DNA of 64,000 nt from Megalonaias nervosa. Its lineage: Eukaryota > Mollusca > Bivalvia > Unionida > Unionidae. Shown here in pieces: positions 46,140 to 58,840 of this stretch (position 1 is its first letter; each line of letters starts with the position of its first letter). The DNA lies in contig JAECUM010004364.1 of assembly GCA_016617855.1 (NCBI GenBank), positions 45,058-109,057 of the forward strand, written 5' to 3'. A program made the translations under genes and the position numbers. Below the pieces are notes generated by a model that worked only from the letters and a program-made list of their open reading frames with translations, made no database searches and had not been told where the DNA came from.

Positions 46140-48080
46140 CTTACTCTGAATACATTTGCTCCAAATGAAAGGTTTTTGACGGTGCTGAAGCCTGGTAACA
46201 GATGGGCTTCCCAGCTACAGGTGTTTGCATCTGTTCACATCCAGCTGCATCTGTTTCGAGAGGTATTCTTGTTGTGAACCCAACTTGGCTGAACCAATGG
46301 TCCAGGAATGATTCTATCTCACATTCATTACACAGATTCTGTAACTGAACTGCATGGAACAAAAGGGTGTCCCTGAGATAGCAAGGTCATCTGAAAGGGT
46401 GTATGTAGAGGCAACCCTGCAGGATATGGTCTGCATAGAAGAATCCAAGTTGCAGAAAATGCCTTGTTGTGATCCCTTTTTGTGCTGGAAATGGATTCTG
46501 TGAGGACGATAATTTGGAAAAAAGGTGGGGAAGACATACCAGGTTGAGGTGGATGAGAAATTCCATACCTAGAAGAATGAACTTAAGGGATGGACAAAGA
46601 GCCAACTTTGCAATTGATCAGAAAACCTAGATAATGTCAAAGGAATACGAGACTATTCTTTAACTTGTCTGGAACAGAACTGACCATATGTTTCTGGAGG
46701 ATGTCATGTAAATACATTGCTGTAGAAGTAGATGAAGTGATAAGTGTAGACACAGTGTAGTATTTTTATAAAGAAGGCCCATGGATTTTGGGTCAAGCCG
46801 AAAGAGAGAGAGAACATAAAACTGGTAACAATTTCCTTTGTATGCAAACTGTGGGAATTTTCGTGAAGATTGATGGATGGGAACGTGAGAATGTCAGATC
46901 AAGACAGCTGGCGAATTCATCTGAATGGATGGAGAGGCAGACATCTTGTTGTCTCCATCATGCATTCTGTTGAAGTATGAACTGATCTAGATTGCTTCAT
47001 AAACTGACACTGAAGACTGCTCTAAGCTTGTGATTGGCTGTCTTGACCAAATAAAACTTGGAAGTAAACTCTGGAGTCTGATGGTACTTCCATCTGAAAT
47101 AGATAAGATAAAAGAGGAGGGGGTTGGCAAAATGAGAAATGGATCCCCTATGAGACAATTTAGATTACCCACTCACCTGGCAGAAATAGATCCAATACTG
47201 TTTGAAAAACAAGAGTCTGGAGCCTACCGAATAGTTGTCTACAGACAGGCATTGACATGAGTCAATGGTAAGAGTAGAGGTGTGGGAAGAGAGAAACTTT
47301 GTTTCCTATCCCCTTGATACGGCTGCCTCTAAAACTGATTAGCAGACTGTCCTCATTTAAAGGATTGAGATTGCTGCTGGTTTCAGGATTGCGCAGCAAA
47401 TGATCCTGTATCCCCCTTGTCTCTGATCAAGTTATTGAGGGTGAGTCAGAGATGATGTATAAGGTGATGGTTACTGTACAGACAGGTGGGGCAATTCTTG
47501 GGCTGCCTGACTCCACACTTCCTCTATCTTGCCACTGAACAGCACTGGTGATCCAAAGGGAGAGGTCTGCAGGGTCAGGGCAAGATGTTGCAAAGCCATC
47601 CTTGTCTGCAAGTTCGAAAATTTGCCAGAGACACAAAGTCCAACAACAAAGATGTGACCACTGTACTGTGAATGAGCTTGCATAGAAAACACCTTTATCC
47701 ACCATAAAAAAGCAAGCAAAGTCAGACTGACTGCAGCATATTTCTTGTCTAATGCCAGGTGAGCTCTGAAGGTGTTGGAATGGGTCTTATATCATTGAGA
47801 TTGTTAAAAAAAAAAATCGCTTTGGAATTGCGTGGGTCACTGATTTTGGCAGATAGACTCTCTGCAATTTCCTTGATTTTTCCTAACAGTGGGAGAAGAT
47901 GGAATGAAGAGCTGACCTCGTCTTCAAAAACAAGTTAGGCCTTAACCGTGTGTAGAAGATGGGGGTGGGGGTGGCAGACTGAGTTTGGCAACACTCCATA
48001 CTGAAACACTCAATATGAGGGTTGTCCTGGTTGGGATCAAGACTGATATCCATATGATACATTCCCAGAGGCATAGACAT
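46140..48080 (-). pseudogene. DIRS-like retroelement, RT region, decayed
   Basis: On the minus strand, VPIHQSSRKFPQFAYKGNCY plus QF gives the DIRS-group RT core. It is followed by SIHPLKFILLGMEFLIHLNL and by LQLGFFYADHILQGCLYIHP, the RT-to-RNase H connection (family pattern: FVIHP-x-KS..PSQQ..FLG-x-x-(F/L)). Upstream (higher coordinates) is less conserved sequence with VGNLNCLIGDPFLIL. Multiple frameshifts and stops make it inactive. It shares long nucleotide blocks with 19050-20705 in the same orientation. Confidence 0.7.
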
Positions 48081-48910
48081 AATGTGCCATCATCTCCAGG
48101 TCTGTCACAGTACCATCCAAGTCGGATGGACTTCAGCGTGGTTTTTGTCTAATGCCGGGTGAACTCTGAAGGTGTTGGAATCTCTAAGACTGTCCAAGAG
48201 GAACAATGAGTACAAGGCCAGCCATATCTGCAGATTGTAGTTGCTGAATTGGTGTGTATGGCTTGTTGATATAAAAAACAGCGAGTATGGGTATCAAGCA
48301 TACAGATGGTAAGGTATACAGCTGTATTGCCTGAACAATGGTAATGTTAAGTGGACAGACAGATCAATGAACAAGATTCCCATGCAATGTTAATGTTCCA
48401 TGGCTCAACTTGATGAGGTATAGGATGATATGTAACAAAAGCCATACAGTTACTGAACAGTTTGGACTGAGAGCTGGATGACTGGAAGGTACGGTTGACA
48501 GCTAATATTGTACCCAAGCAGAGGTACAAGTAAAGGGTATGGATCGAGAGCTGGATAGCTGGATGGTATGGTCCGCAGCCAAGATGGCATCAGAACTGTG
48601 GCTGAACCAGCAGGCTTGAAGAACATGCTTGGACATGCAGGGGGATATATGCTTACTGGGATGCAGAGAATTTGGTGGAAACTCCCCTAAAGTGTCAAAG
48701 TTCTTGACTATAACAGAAGAAGATGGAAGGATGGGGAAAATATTCACCAGAACTAATGAATTCCGTCATCACTTTCTGTACCAAAGGATGCACCTGTAAC
48801 TCTGTAGACAGTGGAGGAGAAATCATAGCTTCCTCAATTTCCCCAGATGTAATGGCGGCAGTAGGTAACATTTGTTGTATCTTCATTGGGAGAGGGACCC
48901 CAATCCCCAT
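48081..48910 (-). pseudogene. Possible 5' (gag-like) part of the DIRS-like element
   Basis: Continues the decayed DIRS-like block with no domain recognised. Phrases are repeated: 'ttttgtctaatgccgggtga' near 48147 echoes 'cttgtctaatgccaggtgag' near 47743, and 'gagagctggatgactggaag' near 48470 echoes 'gagagctggatagctggatg' near 48547. The open frame 48695-48910 has no recognised family. Assignment by position only. Confidence 0.35.
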
Positions 48911-50220
48911 CAGGCTGCCAAAGACTCAGTATAAAATGAATGATCAAAAACATCAATTCTCAGTTAATTGATTTTCCACATCTCTCCATTTCTTATAGTC
49001 CTCCTTAGAACTGTCAACAATGTATACTACAACCAACTGGCACACATGCTGCAAGTAACCAATGATGTATACTTTGTACAGGAGAGACAAAAGTCAAGAG
49101 GACTCTCGATGGCTTTGAATTCTTGCATTTAGCACACTTCATCATCCGAGTTAATGAAACAACAAAGTAAGAAAAGAAATCAAGAGTTAACTGTGTTAAT
49201 AATGCTAAAGAAAACTGCTATCCCAGGTGTTATAAATAAATAGTGTGTGCGAACATGAACATCAACAGATTCCATTACAAAGTAGCCGTGTAGAACCATG
49301 TGGTTGGAGAACGCAGAAACTAAGTCCACATAGATGAAAAAATTAACATAATTATGGTCTGAATTCAAAACCTAATGTACATCACCTGTAGAATAATCCT
49401 TAATACATCCAAAAATAGCAAAATCCAAAATGGAGGGGATGAAATGTACCACAAATTTCCACTGGATTTCAGGAGGCAATGTGAGCCATGCTATCAGTTA
49501 TAGTAAAAGCTTAAAACTAGTGCCAACTGTAGGCAGCAAGGGGTGGTAATGGCAAGAGTTATACATAGACTTTCGGGGGCTGGATTCGAGAGATAGTAGG
49601 GCTTATATTCCTAAAGTTAATATGATTGGGGAACATATTTGAAGGAGAAAACAAAGGATGATGTGGTATGTTTGAAATAGAACTCCTTCAAAGTCTTATT
49701 AATACAAGTAACATTCCATGTATACCAGGCAGAAACAACAACAACAAAAAAAAAGCATAAAATTGAAAAGACAAGACAGATAGGTCTATGAAACAATGTT
49801 CACATCAAACTGCATCAGAATATGTGGAATAATTCTATGCTGATGACAACAACACAGTCCATGTAAAGTTCATTTACACAGGCCATGTCCAAATAGTGTC
49901 AATGAGACAAAAACCATAAAACATACCTCTAGGTCTAAAAGTGAATCTTCTTGAAAACTCTATCAAGCAAAGTTTCCATGTGATGACAAGAATCTGCTTG
50001 ACCAGGAACATAACTTAGCAACCCCAGTGCAGGACATATATCCCTTAGAATTGTCCCAGTTTTACATGGTCACTGCACTTTTTCCATATGTTAGTAACTT
50101 TCTGTATTAAAGACTGATATAAAATATATATCAAATAAAAGCCAATAAAATTATCTTTCTAAATATGTATTACTTGTTAGTGTTACTTATTTGGATTTAC
50201 ACTTTATCGCAGGTTGAAAA
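48911..50220. other. DPP3 intron, no recognisable feature
   Basis: AT-rich; a short poly(CAA) run near 49735. Nothing coding. Confidence 0.4.
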
Positions 50221-50249
50221 GTAAATTACAGGTAATTTACGCTTCCCGC

Positions 50250-50585
50250 ACAAAATCAATACTGCCTTGACCTGTGTGTAACGTGTGGTTCATTTGGAAA
50301 ATTATGCGACCGGGTTAATGACTATGAATATTCATGAAAATTTCCAGCCAATCAGAAAATTGAATGATGGTTAGTGCGGAATTTGAAGAATTAAAATATC
50401 ACAAGCCATGCTGAAGATATAGTGATGCAAATTCAAGTGCCGATCGTACGCGATCCTCAAAGTTTACAAACATTCTTCACACGTCATTAGATTGTACATA
50501 TTCTCATCTTTAATTTCATGTATAAAACGTCTGTCGCAAAAGAGATTTAGTGTGCCGGATTTTGCTTTAAAGGTAAGGACTTTTG
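50250..50585 (+). promoter_or_regulatory. Candidate promoter and non-coding first exon
   Basis: A local rise in CpG ('gccgatcgtacgcgatcctc', 'aacgtctgtcgcaaaag') in an AT-rich intron. A CCAAT-type box ('cagccaatcagaaa', about 50344) lies upstream, followed by sequence that ends in a good donor, 'ttgctttaaag|gtaagg' near 50573. Then come 'ggacgccatcttgaat', a YY1-like site in reverse. It reads like a promoter and first exon on the plus strand, antisense to DPP3. No coding frame follows. It could be a lncRNA promoter, a mobile-element promoter or chance. Confidence 0.3.
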
Positions 50586-50649
50586 AGTTTTTGTACTTCG
50601 CTGAGCATGTACTATGGACGCCATCTTGAATATATTACGATGTTAGTAA

Positions 50650-52080
50650 ACAAACGTTTGTAACCAGTAGTTTAATGCCATATCGATTAGTAAATGTCCA
50701 TAATATAGTGTCTACAACTTGTGGCGAACAAATACATGGTTCTAAATCGAGTTTTATCATATATTCTTTTATTTTAAAAGCGATCGTCTTTTAAGAATTT
50801 GTCGAGACAACTGTTCTTCATAACCATGCGATATCGCAGTTAACATCGAATTTAGTTTTCTCGTTCAAATCGTTTAAACAATACCAAAAAAATTCTTTTA
50901 AATGATGTGTGAAGAACTACTTTACAGACTAAGATGTGTTTCATCAACAATGAAAACAATTTACAACTCGATTATTTCAACCGAATGGTGACATTTATAT
51001 TAAAGTAGGAAGTAAAATATGAGATTTTCCAATTACCATGACAATAATTAAACTTTAAATTTTATGCATAATCCATGATTAGTAAAGCCTTGGATTTGAT
51101 ACATAGTTACCAGCATTAACTTTATTAAAATTTCTATTTGAATGGTTTTGCTGTGGAGAAAAGAAACATTTTTGATTTAACACCATATATTAACATGTTG
51201 CTGTGTGTGTTAGCACACAAAATATTACAAACAAAATTTAAATATTGGTGAGATTTTTCTCGAAATAACTTTCCCTGTTGTAAACGTACATCTTTAATAA
51301 TTGCAAATACGAGTCCAGCATGTTGTTTTACATTAAGCTGGAAAGTTTTATGAATTTATCATTAAAAATAACAAAATTACATCAATTTATGTCAAATTTC
51401 CTTTTTTTCTGGTGCCATGGATTTATCGCGTGTGACAATATTATTATAATGAAAAGGGTGAGCAAATTAATAGATAATTGGCAACTTTAAAATGTCATAA
51501 GTTTACTTCTAGAAGAGATATTTTCAAAATTTAAACTGTTCTATGCTGCTTGAGATGAGATCTATCATTTAACAGTGTTTTAAAAGCAGTTAAATGACAA
51601 TGAAAAATCAGCTGGGGTTGCTACATAACTTGGTCCAAAATGGTGTAGATCAAACCCATAAAAGGCACATTTAAGTGCATGACACAATGTTCAAACCATA
51701 CTGAATCAAAGTAATTTGAATGGTTTTTGAACTATGCTGGATACAAGCAACATACCATGTGAAGAAATTAAGTTACTTGTCAAGGCCATAATAAAACTGA
51801 TCAAAAATAGGAAATGAGCTCCATATATTATTTTGTACAAAGTTTGTCACCAATATCAAACTGATCCACCTGGAATTAATATTTTAATGAAGGCTTAGTC
51901 TATGGGTTTTTAATGGCGACATAATAGGCACTCTTTATCCTATTCAGCTGGTCATCTGTCCACTCTTTGGTAAAATTCTTTGGTTTTGACTTCAGGACCA
52001 ATAGAGCCTCAATGGTCTGATTGCCAAGTGAGGATCTCTGATCTGTAACATTTTAACTTGTCAGCTGCGCTCAATGACAA
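50650..52080. other. DPP3 intron, no recognisable feature
   Basis: AT-rich sequence next to the promoter-like block and the hAT relic. The lower-coordinate part of the hAT element may extend here. Confidence 0.35.
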
Positions 52081-52440
52081 ATTCATATTTACAATCACTC
52101 ACATAGAATCGCCTCAGCACGTGTTATTTGCTTTTGAAGTATGTGTTGATCACTAACTTCCTTTCCCTTCATCATTGACAAAGTATGTCTATTTCCCTTC
52201 AATAAAGATTCCAATTTTGCATGATTTTCCGATTCCACGTGCCGTGAACAGTCATTCCTTCCACCATGTGCACAGGAATAGTCTTAAGTTGCAAACAGTG
52301 CAGAGCACAAAATGTCCTTTAGATGATGGTTTAAGGCATGGCCACAGAGTATTATAAACTGGTAGAAAATACTGCTTTCTATGTTTAGATTTTCCATTTT
52401 CATCATCAGTTTCATGCTGAAACTTTCTTGTCGTCAGCAT
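52081..52440 (-). pseudogene. hAT-type element N-terminal zinc-finger fragment
   Basis: From 52440 the minus strand reads KHRKQYFLPVYNTLWPCLKP, SSKGHFVLCTVCN and, after one frameshift, AHGGRNDCSRHVESENHAKL, then VSDQHILQKQITRAEAILCE. This matches the atypical BED-like finger (FLP-x-Y-x-x-x-WPCL...KG-x-x-x-FC-x-x-C...HGG-x-x-D-C-x-RH-x-x-x-x-H) and the downstream 'RAE' segment in hAT-like proteins of animals (zinc-finger 862-like). All four presumed zinc ligands are present across the frameshift. The catalytic part is absent. Confidence 0.75.
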
Positions 52441-52689
52441 TTTCTTTGTTTAAACAACCGGATGTTGAGAATGTTAAAATCAGTGATGTGGCACAGATTG
52501 TGGACGAGATGCGGACCGAAGAGACAATACAATGAAAGGAAACGGAATAAAAAACCGCTTAAAAATTAATTTAAAAAACTTACTAAATAAATGCAACCTC
52601 AAATCGTATTTTCATATCAATGACCGTATGGATGGGCTTTATTCCGTACAAATATGGTAAAATACGGACCGGTAAACAGGTCTGATATG

Positions 52690-52910
52690 ACCATCAATTC
52701 GAAAGTGGTGAAAACAAGATTTTAAAGGTGACCACTGGCGTGTCCATAATGGGACCAACTACATTTCATAATAAGTTTATTAGTGGAAGCCTCATGTCAG
52801 TGAACCATCTTTAATAAAAGTAGCAATAACGCCATTTTCAAATGGGACCAACTAGACCTTGGGATGAGTTTGTGTGTAAATTTACATGGCTATCTTCAAA
52901 GAAGTTTAAG
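52690..52910. repeat. 'Accaactagac' repeat family, copy cluster 3
   Basis: 'aagattttaaaggtgaccac' and 'gggaccaactagaccttggg' place this in the same family as 25300-26150, with two short units. Confidence 0.6.
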
Positions 52911-53031
52911 AGGAATAATGATAAATAATTTGTACTAGTGACCAAATGGAGGGATCTGCAATGGATGACAACCACTGCATAAGATCTTCTGATCTCTGAG
53001 CAGAAGAAACAAGAAATTAGTGTAAGATTAC

Positions 53032-53162
53032 GTTTCTACAATTGGTCCCTTGTTCTTGATCCAGAATCTGGAGCCATCTTTATGAGCAGGAATGGAGCCT
53101 GTCATAAAACTCTCGATGTACTTCTCTACCATGCTCCTCTCTGTCTCATTCGCAGCAAACTC
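53032..53162 (-). CDS. DPP3: DPP3 coding exon (YIESF...GSRFW segment)
   Basis: This exon has 131 nt, enters in phase 0 after a ctttcag acceptor and leaves after two bases of a codon at a gtaatc donor. It encodes [19 protein letters not shown] and then a segment with [19 protein letters not shown]. This matches the family pattern YIESF-x-x-GS-I-x-A-H-K-x-G-SRFWI-x-(D/N)KGPIVE, which leads to the substrate-binding cleft. It joins the preceding and following exons in frame. No internal stop is present. Confidence 0.93.
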
Positions 53163-54410
53163 CTGAAAGCAGAACCATACTGGTGGTGAAATTCAGATCT
53201 GCATTTCCAACAAGAGTCCCACAATGGGACTGCCATACTATTCTCTAAAAAGAATTTCCAGGAATATAAGATAAGATAGCTCTACTCTCCTCTTGTTCTT
53301 TCTAACTGCTGAATACTGAAAACATCTCTGATATTCTTAAGAAACTATAATATAGATGAAAACCCGTCTTGAGCAACTTCTGCTAGGAACAATCAGCTGA
53401 CATTTACAGCCACAACTGAAATGCATGGATAGAATTTATTATATAAATGCGCTGTTGGGAGTGACTACCTGCAGAATGCGACCATGGGCCATAACTTATT
53501 AGCAAAATACAAGTCTCAACACTGCTATGAGTGACCGCATCACAAAAACAGAGATCAACATAAATGATTTTTTATTTAATAATTTGTAACCGTAACTGCT
53601 TAGGATGGAATGCATGCGAAGTGTAGATTATTCTAATACAGCTATGCATGACCATATATTGAGAACAGAGACAAACACCACTGACCTTTTTTCAATCCAC
53701 TGTAATCATGACTGCTAAAAAAAGTAAAGACTGTTCAAAGAAATTTTTTAAAAAAATTGGCATGCTAGCAGTTTCACCAAGGTCATGCATGTAGTGACAT
53801 TTGTTATAGATTGTAAACCAGACTAAAGTGCATGTCACTAACTGCCATGGCAGTGCCAGTATCATATGAATACCTAATACAATTAACCATTCCTTCTTCA
53901 AAGGGATTAGTCAGGTAAGTACATAGCTTGTAAGTTCGTATTGTTTCTTTATCTTTGTGAAAACCTGCACAATACCAGCTAACACATACAGAGGAATCTT
54001 TTTAAAGGTCTCCAAATGCAGCCATCGAGTCCATTGATTTGGAGTTAATCCATACTGCCTGGGGTGAATGATGTCTTGCTCTTTAATACTAGTAAATGAA
54101 AATCACTTACTGGATTTGATTGTCATTGTTAAAGGGTTGTGTTGCTTATTACTTTTTTTTTGCTGTAACAGTGATAACAACATATTCACCAAGCCTTTAT
54201 CTGGTGTAGACAGTTACAGTCTTTATTTATCGAGTTAATCTTTTCATGTCATGAATTAAGCATTTAACTTTTGTCTATAAATAAATTGTTTCAGTTCCTG
54301 CACGAGTTAATACATCTTTTGATTTCATTCATTGGCATATATGTTGCTATAATAGCTTTTTAATGAAGACCTATTTCCATAAGACCATTCATTCAGCAGA
54401 ATTAGGCACA
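53163..54410. other. DPP3 intron, no recognisable feature
   Basis: AT-rich. Near 53440-53680 two weak repeats share 'gcatgg/cgaccatg...aacag(a)gacaaacac' phrases. An open frame at 53692-53901 (-) is unrecognised. Confidence 0.35.
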
Positions 54411-54419
54411 TACAGATTT

Positions 54420-54620
54420 TAAGGTGGATGCTGTAGCAGTGATGCTGGATGTCCAAGTGGCACCATTTTCATTTAGAATGACAAGACCTTGGATGTGTGT
54501 ATAAAGTTTCCAAAAGCAATCTTTCAATTGTTCAAGAGGAGCTGTAACAACAATCTTGTGCTAATGGAAAGGTGGCCCATAGATGGACAGATGATGGACA
54601 ATGGACAACGGGCCATCCCA
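54420..54620. repeat. 'Accaactagac' repeat family, copy cluster 4
   Basis: 'gtggcaccattttcatttag', 'agtttccaaaagcaatcttt' and a tail 'gatggacagatgatggacaa' match the end of cluster 2 (25980-26230), which also closes with a 'gatggacaacaggccat' phrase. This gives the likely family terminus. Confidence 0.65.
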
Positions 54621-55510
54621 TAAGCACTCCTGCTTTATGACAAACAGAATGAAAAACAGTTCTAGGAAATTATTTTCCATGTGAACACAGAACTTTTTAA
54701 TCCATAACATGTAAATTTAAACCTTTGGGCTCACATAGATAACAAGAAAACCAAAGTTTCAGATTTGGTAAAGAAACATTAGTGTTGAGTTCTATAAATA
54801 GCACACAAAGGTTACCAGTCAGGCAGCGACAGCTGCTGCCATACAAGCTGATGGCCACATGCAAAGATCAGTGCAACAAAGACCTAAATCCCAGAACAAT
54901 CTAGCTGAATGATGTGCAATTTGTTCACATAAATGAACCCTTGTCTCTCCCTGATCTCACCAATATCCAAAAAATGGAGATAAAACTATAGTAAAAATAA
55001 GTGCATGAATTCCGAACAAGTGACCATCTAATGGACTGCATTCTACTTGCCCACAGAAGATCCTCAAAGGGACTAATGCTATACTGACCCCCAAAAATTC
55101 AGGAGACCCTCAAAGGGACTGATGCAATACTGACCCCCAAAAATTCATGAATCCTACTGAGTATTGAAACCAGTTCAGATAATCTTGAAAAATTCCAGCA
55201 TACCAAATTTGGTACCCAAAATATTTCGTTGCATGTTGGAGTTTACATATTCGTAAGATACATGTAAGTGCAGTACAAATTTCTTGTTATGACCTTTTAA
55301 CTTGAATCTGATGTCATGGACAGATGATTAAACAAGTCTCAGGCAATGTCAAGATATACCCACATCCCGAGTTTGATCAAATATATAATTAATTTTGGAA
55401 GAAAATAAAAACAAGTTATTGAGCAGGAGTCAATCCAAATATTCTTCGGATATATGCACTAACTGGGTTTGTTAAAAATCCACTTATACTTGTTTGTGGT
55501 ATTATGCTAA
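54621..55510. other. DPP3 intron with one short duplication
   Basis: Two ~55-bp copies of 'agatcctcaaagggactaat' / 'agaccctcaaagggactgat' with 'actgacccccaaaaattca' lie at 55047-55155. Otherwise featureless. Confidence 0.5.
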
Positions 55511-55944
55511 CAAATCAGTACAGTTAAAGTACCAAGTAAAGGCCTTTCACTTAAAAACCAGTGCAGCTAAAGTACCAAGTAAAGGCCTTTCAACTAAAAT
55601 CCAGTTCAGCAAAAGTACCTAGTAAAGGCCTTTCACCTAAAAACCAGTACATTTAAAGTACCAAGTAAAGGCCTTTCACCTAAAAACCAGTACAGTTAAA
55701 GTACCAAGTAAAGGCCTTTCACTTAAAAACAAGTGCAGCTAAAGTACCAAGTAAAGACCTTTCACCTAAAAACCAGTTCAGCAAAAGTACCTAGTAAAGG
55801 CCTTTCACCTAAAAACCAGTACAGCTAAAGTACCAAGTAAAGGCCTTTCACCTAACAACCAGTATAGCTAAAGTACCAAGTAAAGGCCTTTCACCTAAAA
55901 ACCTGTATGGCTAAAGTACCAAGTAAAGGCCTTTCACCTAAAAC
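55511..55944. repeat. 43-bp tandem repeat, about 10 copies
   Basis: The unit is 'accagtacagctaaagtacc' plus 'aagtaaaggcctttcacct' and 'aaaa', with one- or two-base variants (gttcagcaaaagtacctagt). High similarity between units indicates recent expansion. No open frame or splice motif of note. Confidence 0.96.
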
Positions 55945-56059
55945 TCAATCTCAGAATAATGACTCTCAATGTAACTATATACTGTAAAAAGTCTGATTAA
56001 AAACTATGAAGTTCACAAGACCAATGAAGTACATAAATGCAAGCAATGACATTTGGGTT

Positions 56060-56870
56060 TACCCCAAGGTCAATCAGATCCAGTTTTCAAACTTCTTCAC
56101 AAAAGTGCAGAGGTAACATATCACCATTTTCATTCAGAACCAGCTACATACTACTATAACAGTATTTTAGTGAAAACCCCACGCTGATACTGGCAGTGCA
56201 TTTTCCCAAGTGCTAAGGTAATATACATGCCTAAATCTGCTAGAGTAACTGGCAACAATTTGCTGCCTAATGCACCCCAGTTGGGAGAGTACCCCCAAAC
56301 CACCCTGTTACATTAAAATCTTTACCTGACACTTCCAATATTATGGAATACACTGTGCAGCCATCTGGTTAAGAGAAAAGGCAGTACAAATTTTTTTTGG
56401 ATAGCTATAGATCAGCATCATTTTAATATATAAACAACTATATATTACAAGGAGAAAAAGCTGTTCATTTAGGACCAATTTTCAAACAATGGTAAGTGTG
56501 AAAACGCCATGTTGATATGATCACCCCTTCAACACATGTAGTGATAGCATGATTCTCTCAATGGCCACCACTAACCAGCACCGTTTTTATTTAGGACCAA
56601 CAAAATATCAAAAGTCTTTAGCATACAACCCATACTTATATGACCATTTATTCGAGAAATATAATACCATGGTGGCCATACTAAAGTCTGATCATCAACA
56701 TTTTTATTTAAGACCAACTAGATAGCATGTCTGTCAATGAAAACTCTAAAGTAAATATGACCATGCATTCAGAAGGACTAGGTCAGTATGATGTTTTGTT
56801 GAAATTTCCTGTGGTGACATTGACTGCATATGTTATGAAAACAACTATTTCAAGGTTTCTCTAGTAGGTG
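56060..56870. repeat. 'Accaactagac' repeat family, copy cluster 5
   Basis: Diverged units with 'ccattttcattcagaaccag', 'ttttatttaggaccaacaaa' and 'tttatttaagaccaactaga', each followed by 'tgaaaaccc(a)..ttgatatgacca'. Units are ~120-180 bp and degraded. Confidence 0.6.
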
Positions 56871-56879
56871 TATTTTCAT

Positions 56880-57830
56880 CCATATATTAGGACACAGTAA
56901 CATCATTTGTCCAATACTGAAAGGCCATATGCCAAGATGCATTGTGTCAAAGCTGGTCAAATTCTGTTCTGAGTTTTTAAGGAATAAAGTTATGTAAAAT
57001 AAAATATTTCTATTCTGGTAAAGGTAGCTGATAGTGTAAAGGCATCATCTGTATAAATTTGAAAGGCCTTCAAGCCAGGACACTTTCTGTCAGATCAAAT
57101 TCGTTTTAGGAGTTTTGTACTAGCAACCACATCAGATGGCAGACTGGCATAATTTTTACAAACATAAAAGCCTTTTATGCCTGAATACTTTCAATAACAT
57201 TTAATAAAATTTTGGTGGGTGTGAAGGAGTCACTTAAAGAATTTCCCGTCTCTAGCAATACTGACCCGCTCGCAAATCAGCAACATTTGCATAAAGTTTA
57301 AGACCATTAAAACCAGAATGCTTTCTATCAAATGCCATAAAATATTACTGAGCTGTTTCTGAGAAGTCATGTAAAGATTTATCTTGTTTTTAGTCATGGT
57401 GATCTAATCAGCATGTGTGAATTTGAATGTCCCCTATGCTATTTTGGTTTTGGTTTAAATTGTTAAAAGGTTTTCCTAGTTTTAGTAATGCCAACCATAT
57501 TTTGATGGCTGATTGGCATGATTTGCAGAAATCTAAAAGCCTCCTCTGACAATGCTTTCTGTCAAATATTGGTCAGATTTTGTTGAGTAAATTTATATGA
57601 GGCTTTACTATTCTAAGTAATGGCAGCTATATTTGATGGCGGATCAGCATCATTTGAATAAATTTAAAAGACATTCATGCCAGGATGATGTTTGTTTTTT
57701 TTGACAAGAAATTGTTGAAAGGTCTTTCTATTCTTTATAATAGAAGCTATATTGAGTAAACTGAACAAATCTGAAAGGCGCTGATGCCAGAAGGCTCTCC
57801 ATACATTCAACTATAAGTGGCTGTTGAGAA
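56880..57830. repeat. ~150-bp diverged tandem repeat, about 6 units
   Basis: Recurring order: 'aaaggccttcaagccaggac', 'actttctgtcagatcaaat', 'gtt...gagtttt..aagtcatgtaaag' and 'agcaatggcagcc(at)att' then 'tgatggcagattggcat(c)a'. It is seen near 57060, 57170, 57300, 57530, 57660 and 57780. Strong drift means an old array. Different from the neighbouring 'Accaactagac' family. Confidence 0.6.
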
Positions 57831-58610
57831 AAATTATAAATAATTACTGAATGGATGATGCTCTACAAAGATCCATATCACTAGCCTAAATATTGTTCTG
57901 GTATTTCAGCAAGTGTACTATGAACAGCACAAATCAATGGGATTCTTAGTTACCCAATGTGCAAGATTTCGACAAAGTCTGGTAACTTTAGATGGTGGAG
58001 AACTCAAGTTATTATGTGGAAACAACTTGCCTTCTGTCATAGTGACCTTCGTCTTTGAGCTTTTGACCCTAAAGTAAATAGTGTTCTTTCTTTCTCCAAG
58101 TAAAAGCAATGCACAAAGTTTGGAATGCGTAGATTATGGACAACTTCATTCATGGTGACAGGCAAAGGGATAGCCTGCCAGATGGCTGGACAGACAGCCT
58201 TAACACAATATGCTCTGCATAAATGATAATGTATTGCTGTCTTCATGGGGCTTGTTGGATGATCACGGGGGGTGGGGGGGGGATGAGCAGAACTATTCCT
58301 ACTGGTTGGCATTGGCAGCAGAATTCAAAGAGTCAACCAAATTAGATATCTTACATAACATTGCATGATCACATAGAGTACCATGTGATCAGTCACTTCT
58401 CTGGTTTTTCAAATGTACAGACAATGAATGTAGAGTTTCACTTCTCTGGCTTTTCAAAGGTTACAGACAATGGATTTTGAGTCTCTGCATCAAACTTTTC
58501 TTATGGATTTGTGCTGGCCCGCCACCACCCCAGTCACCACCCATTAATATAAGTCATGGGTTGTGCCCTTATGTTGTTCATGTGCATGGGGCTACCATGG
58601 GATAGGATAT

Positions 58611-58826
58611 TTTTCCCCAATCAGATACTCATAAGCTACACCAATAATGTAAAGGTCATGCCCATTAAATACATTTCTTTTACAGTTTTAAATAGGAAAA
58701 ATATAAGAATATTGCATTTTTTCCCCAATCGGATACTCATAAGCTATACTAATAATGTAAAGGTCATGACCATTAAATACATTTCTTTTGCAGTTTTAAA
58801 TAGGAAAAATATAAGAATATTTTCTT
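58611..58826. repeat. 108-bp tandem duplication
   Basis: 'ttttccccaatcagatactc' at 58611 and 'ttttccccaatcggatactc' at 58719 open two units that differ at only a few bases. The duplicated peptide in the plus frame 58556-58882 follows from the 108-bp (36-codon) period and is not a gene signal. Confidence 0.96.
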
Positions 58827-58840
58827 CATGCTACGAATCT

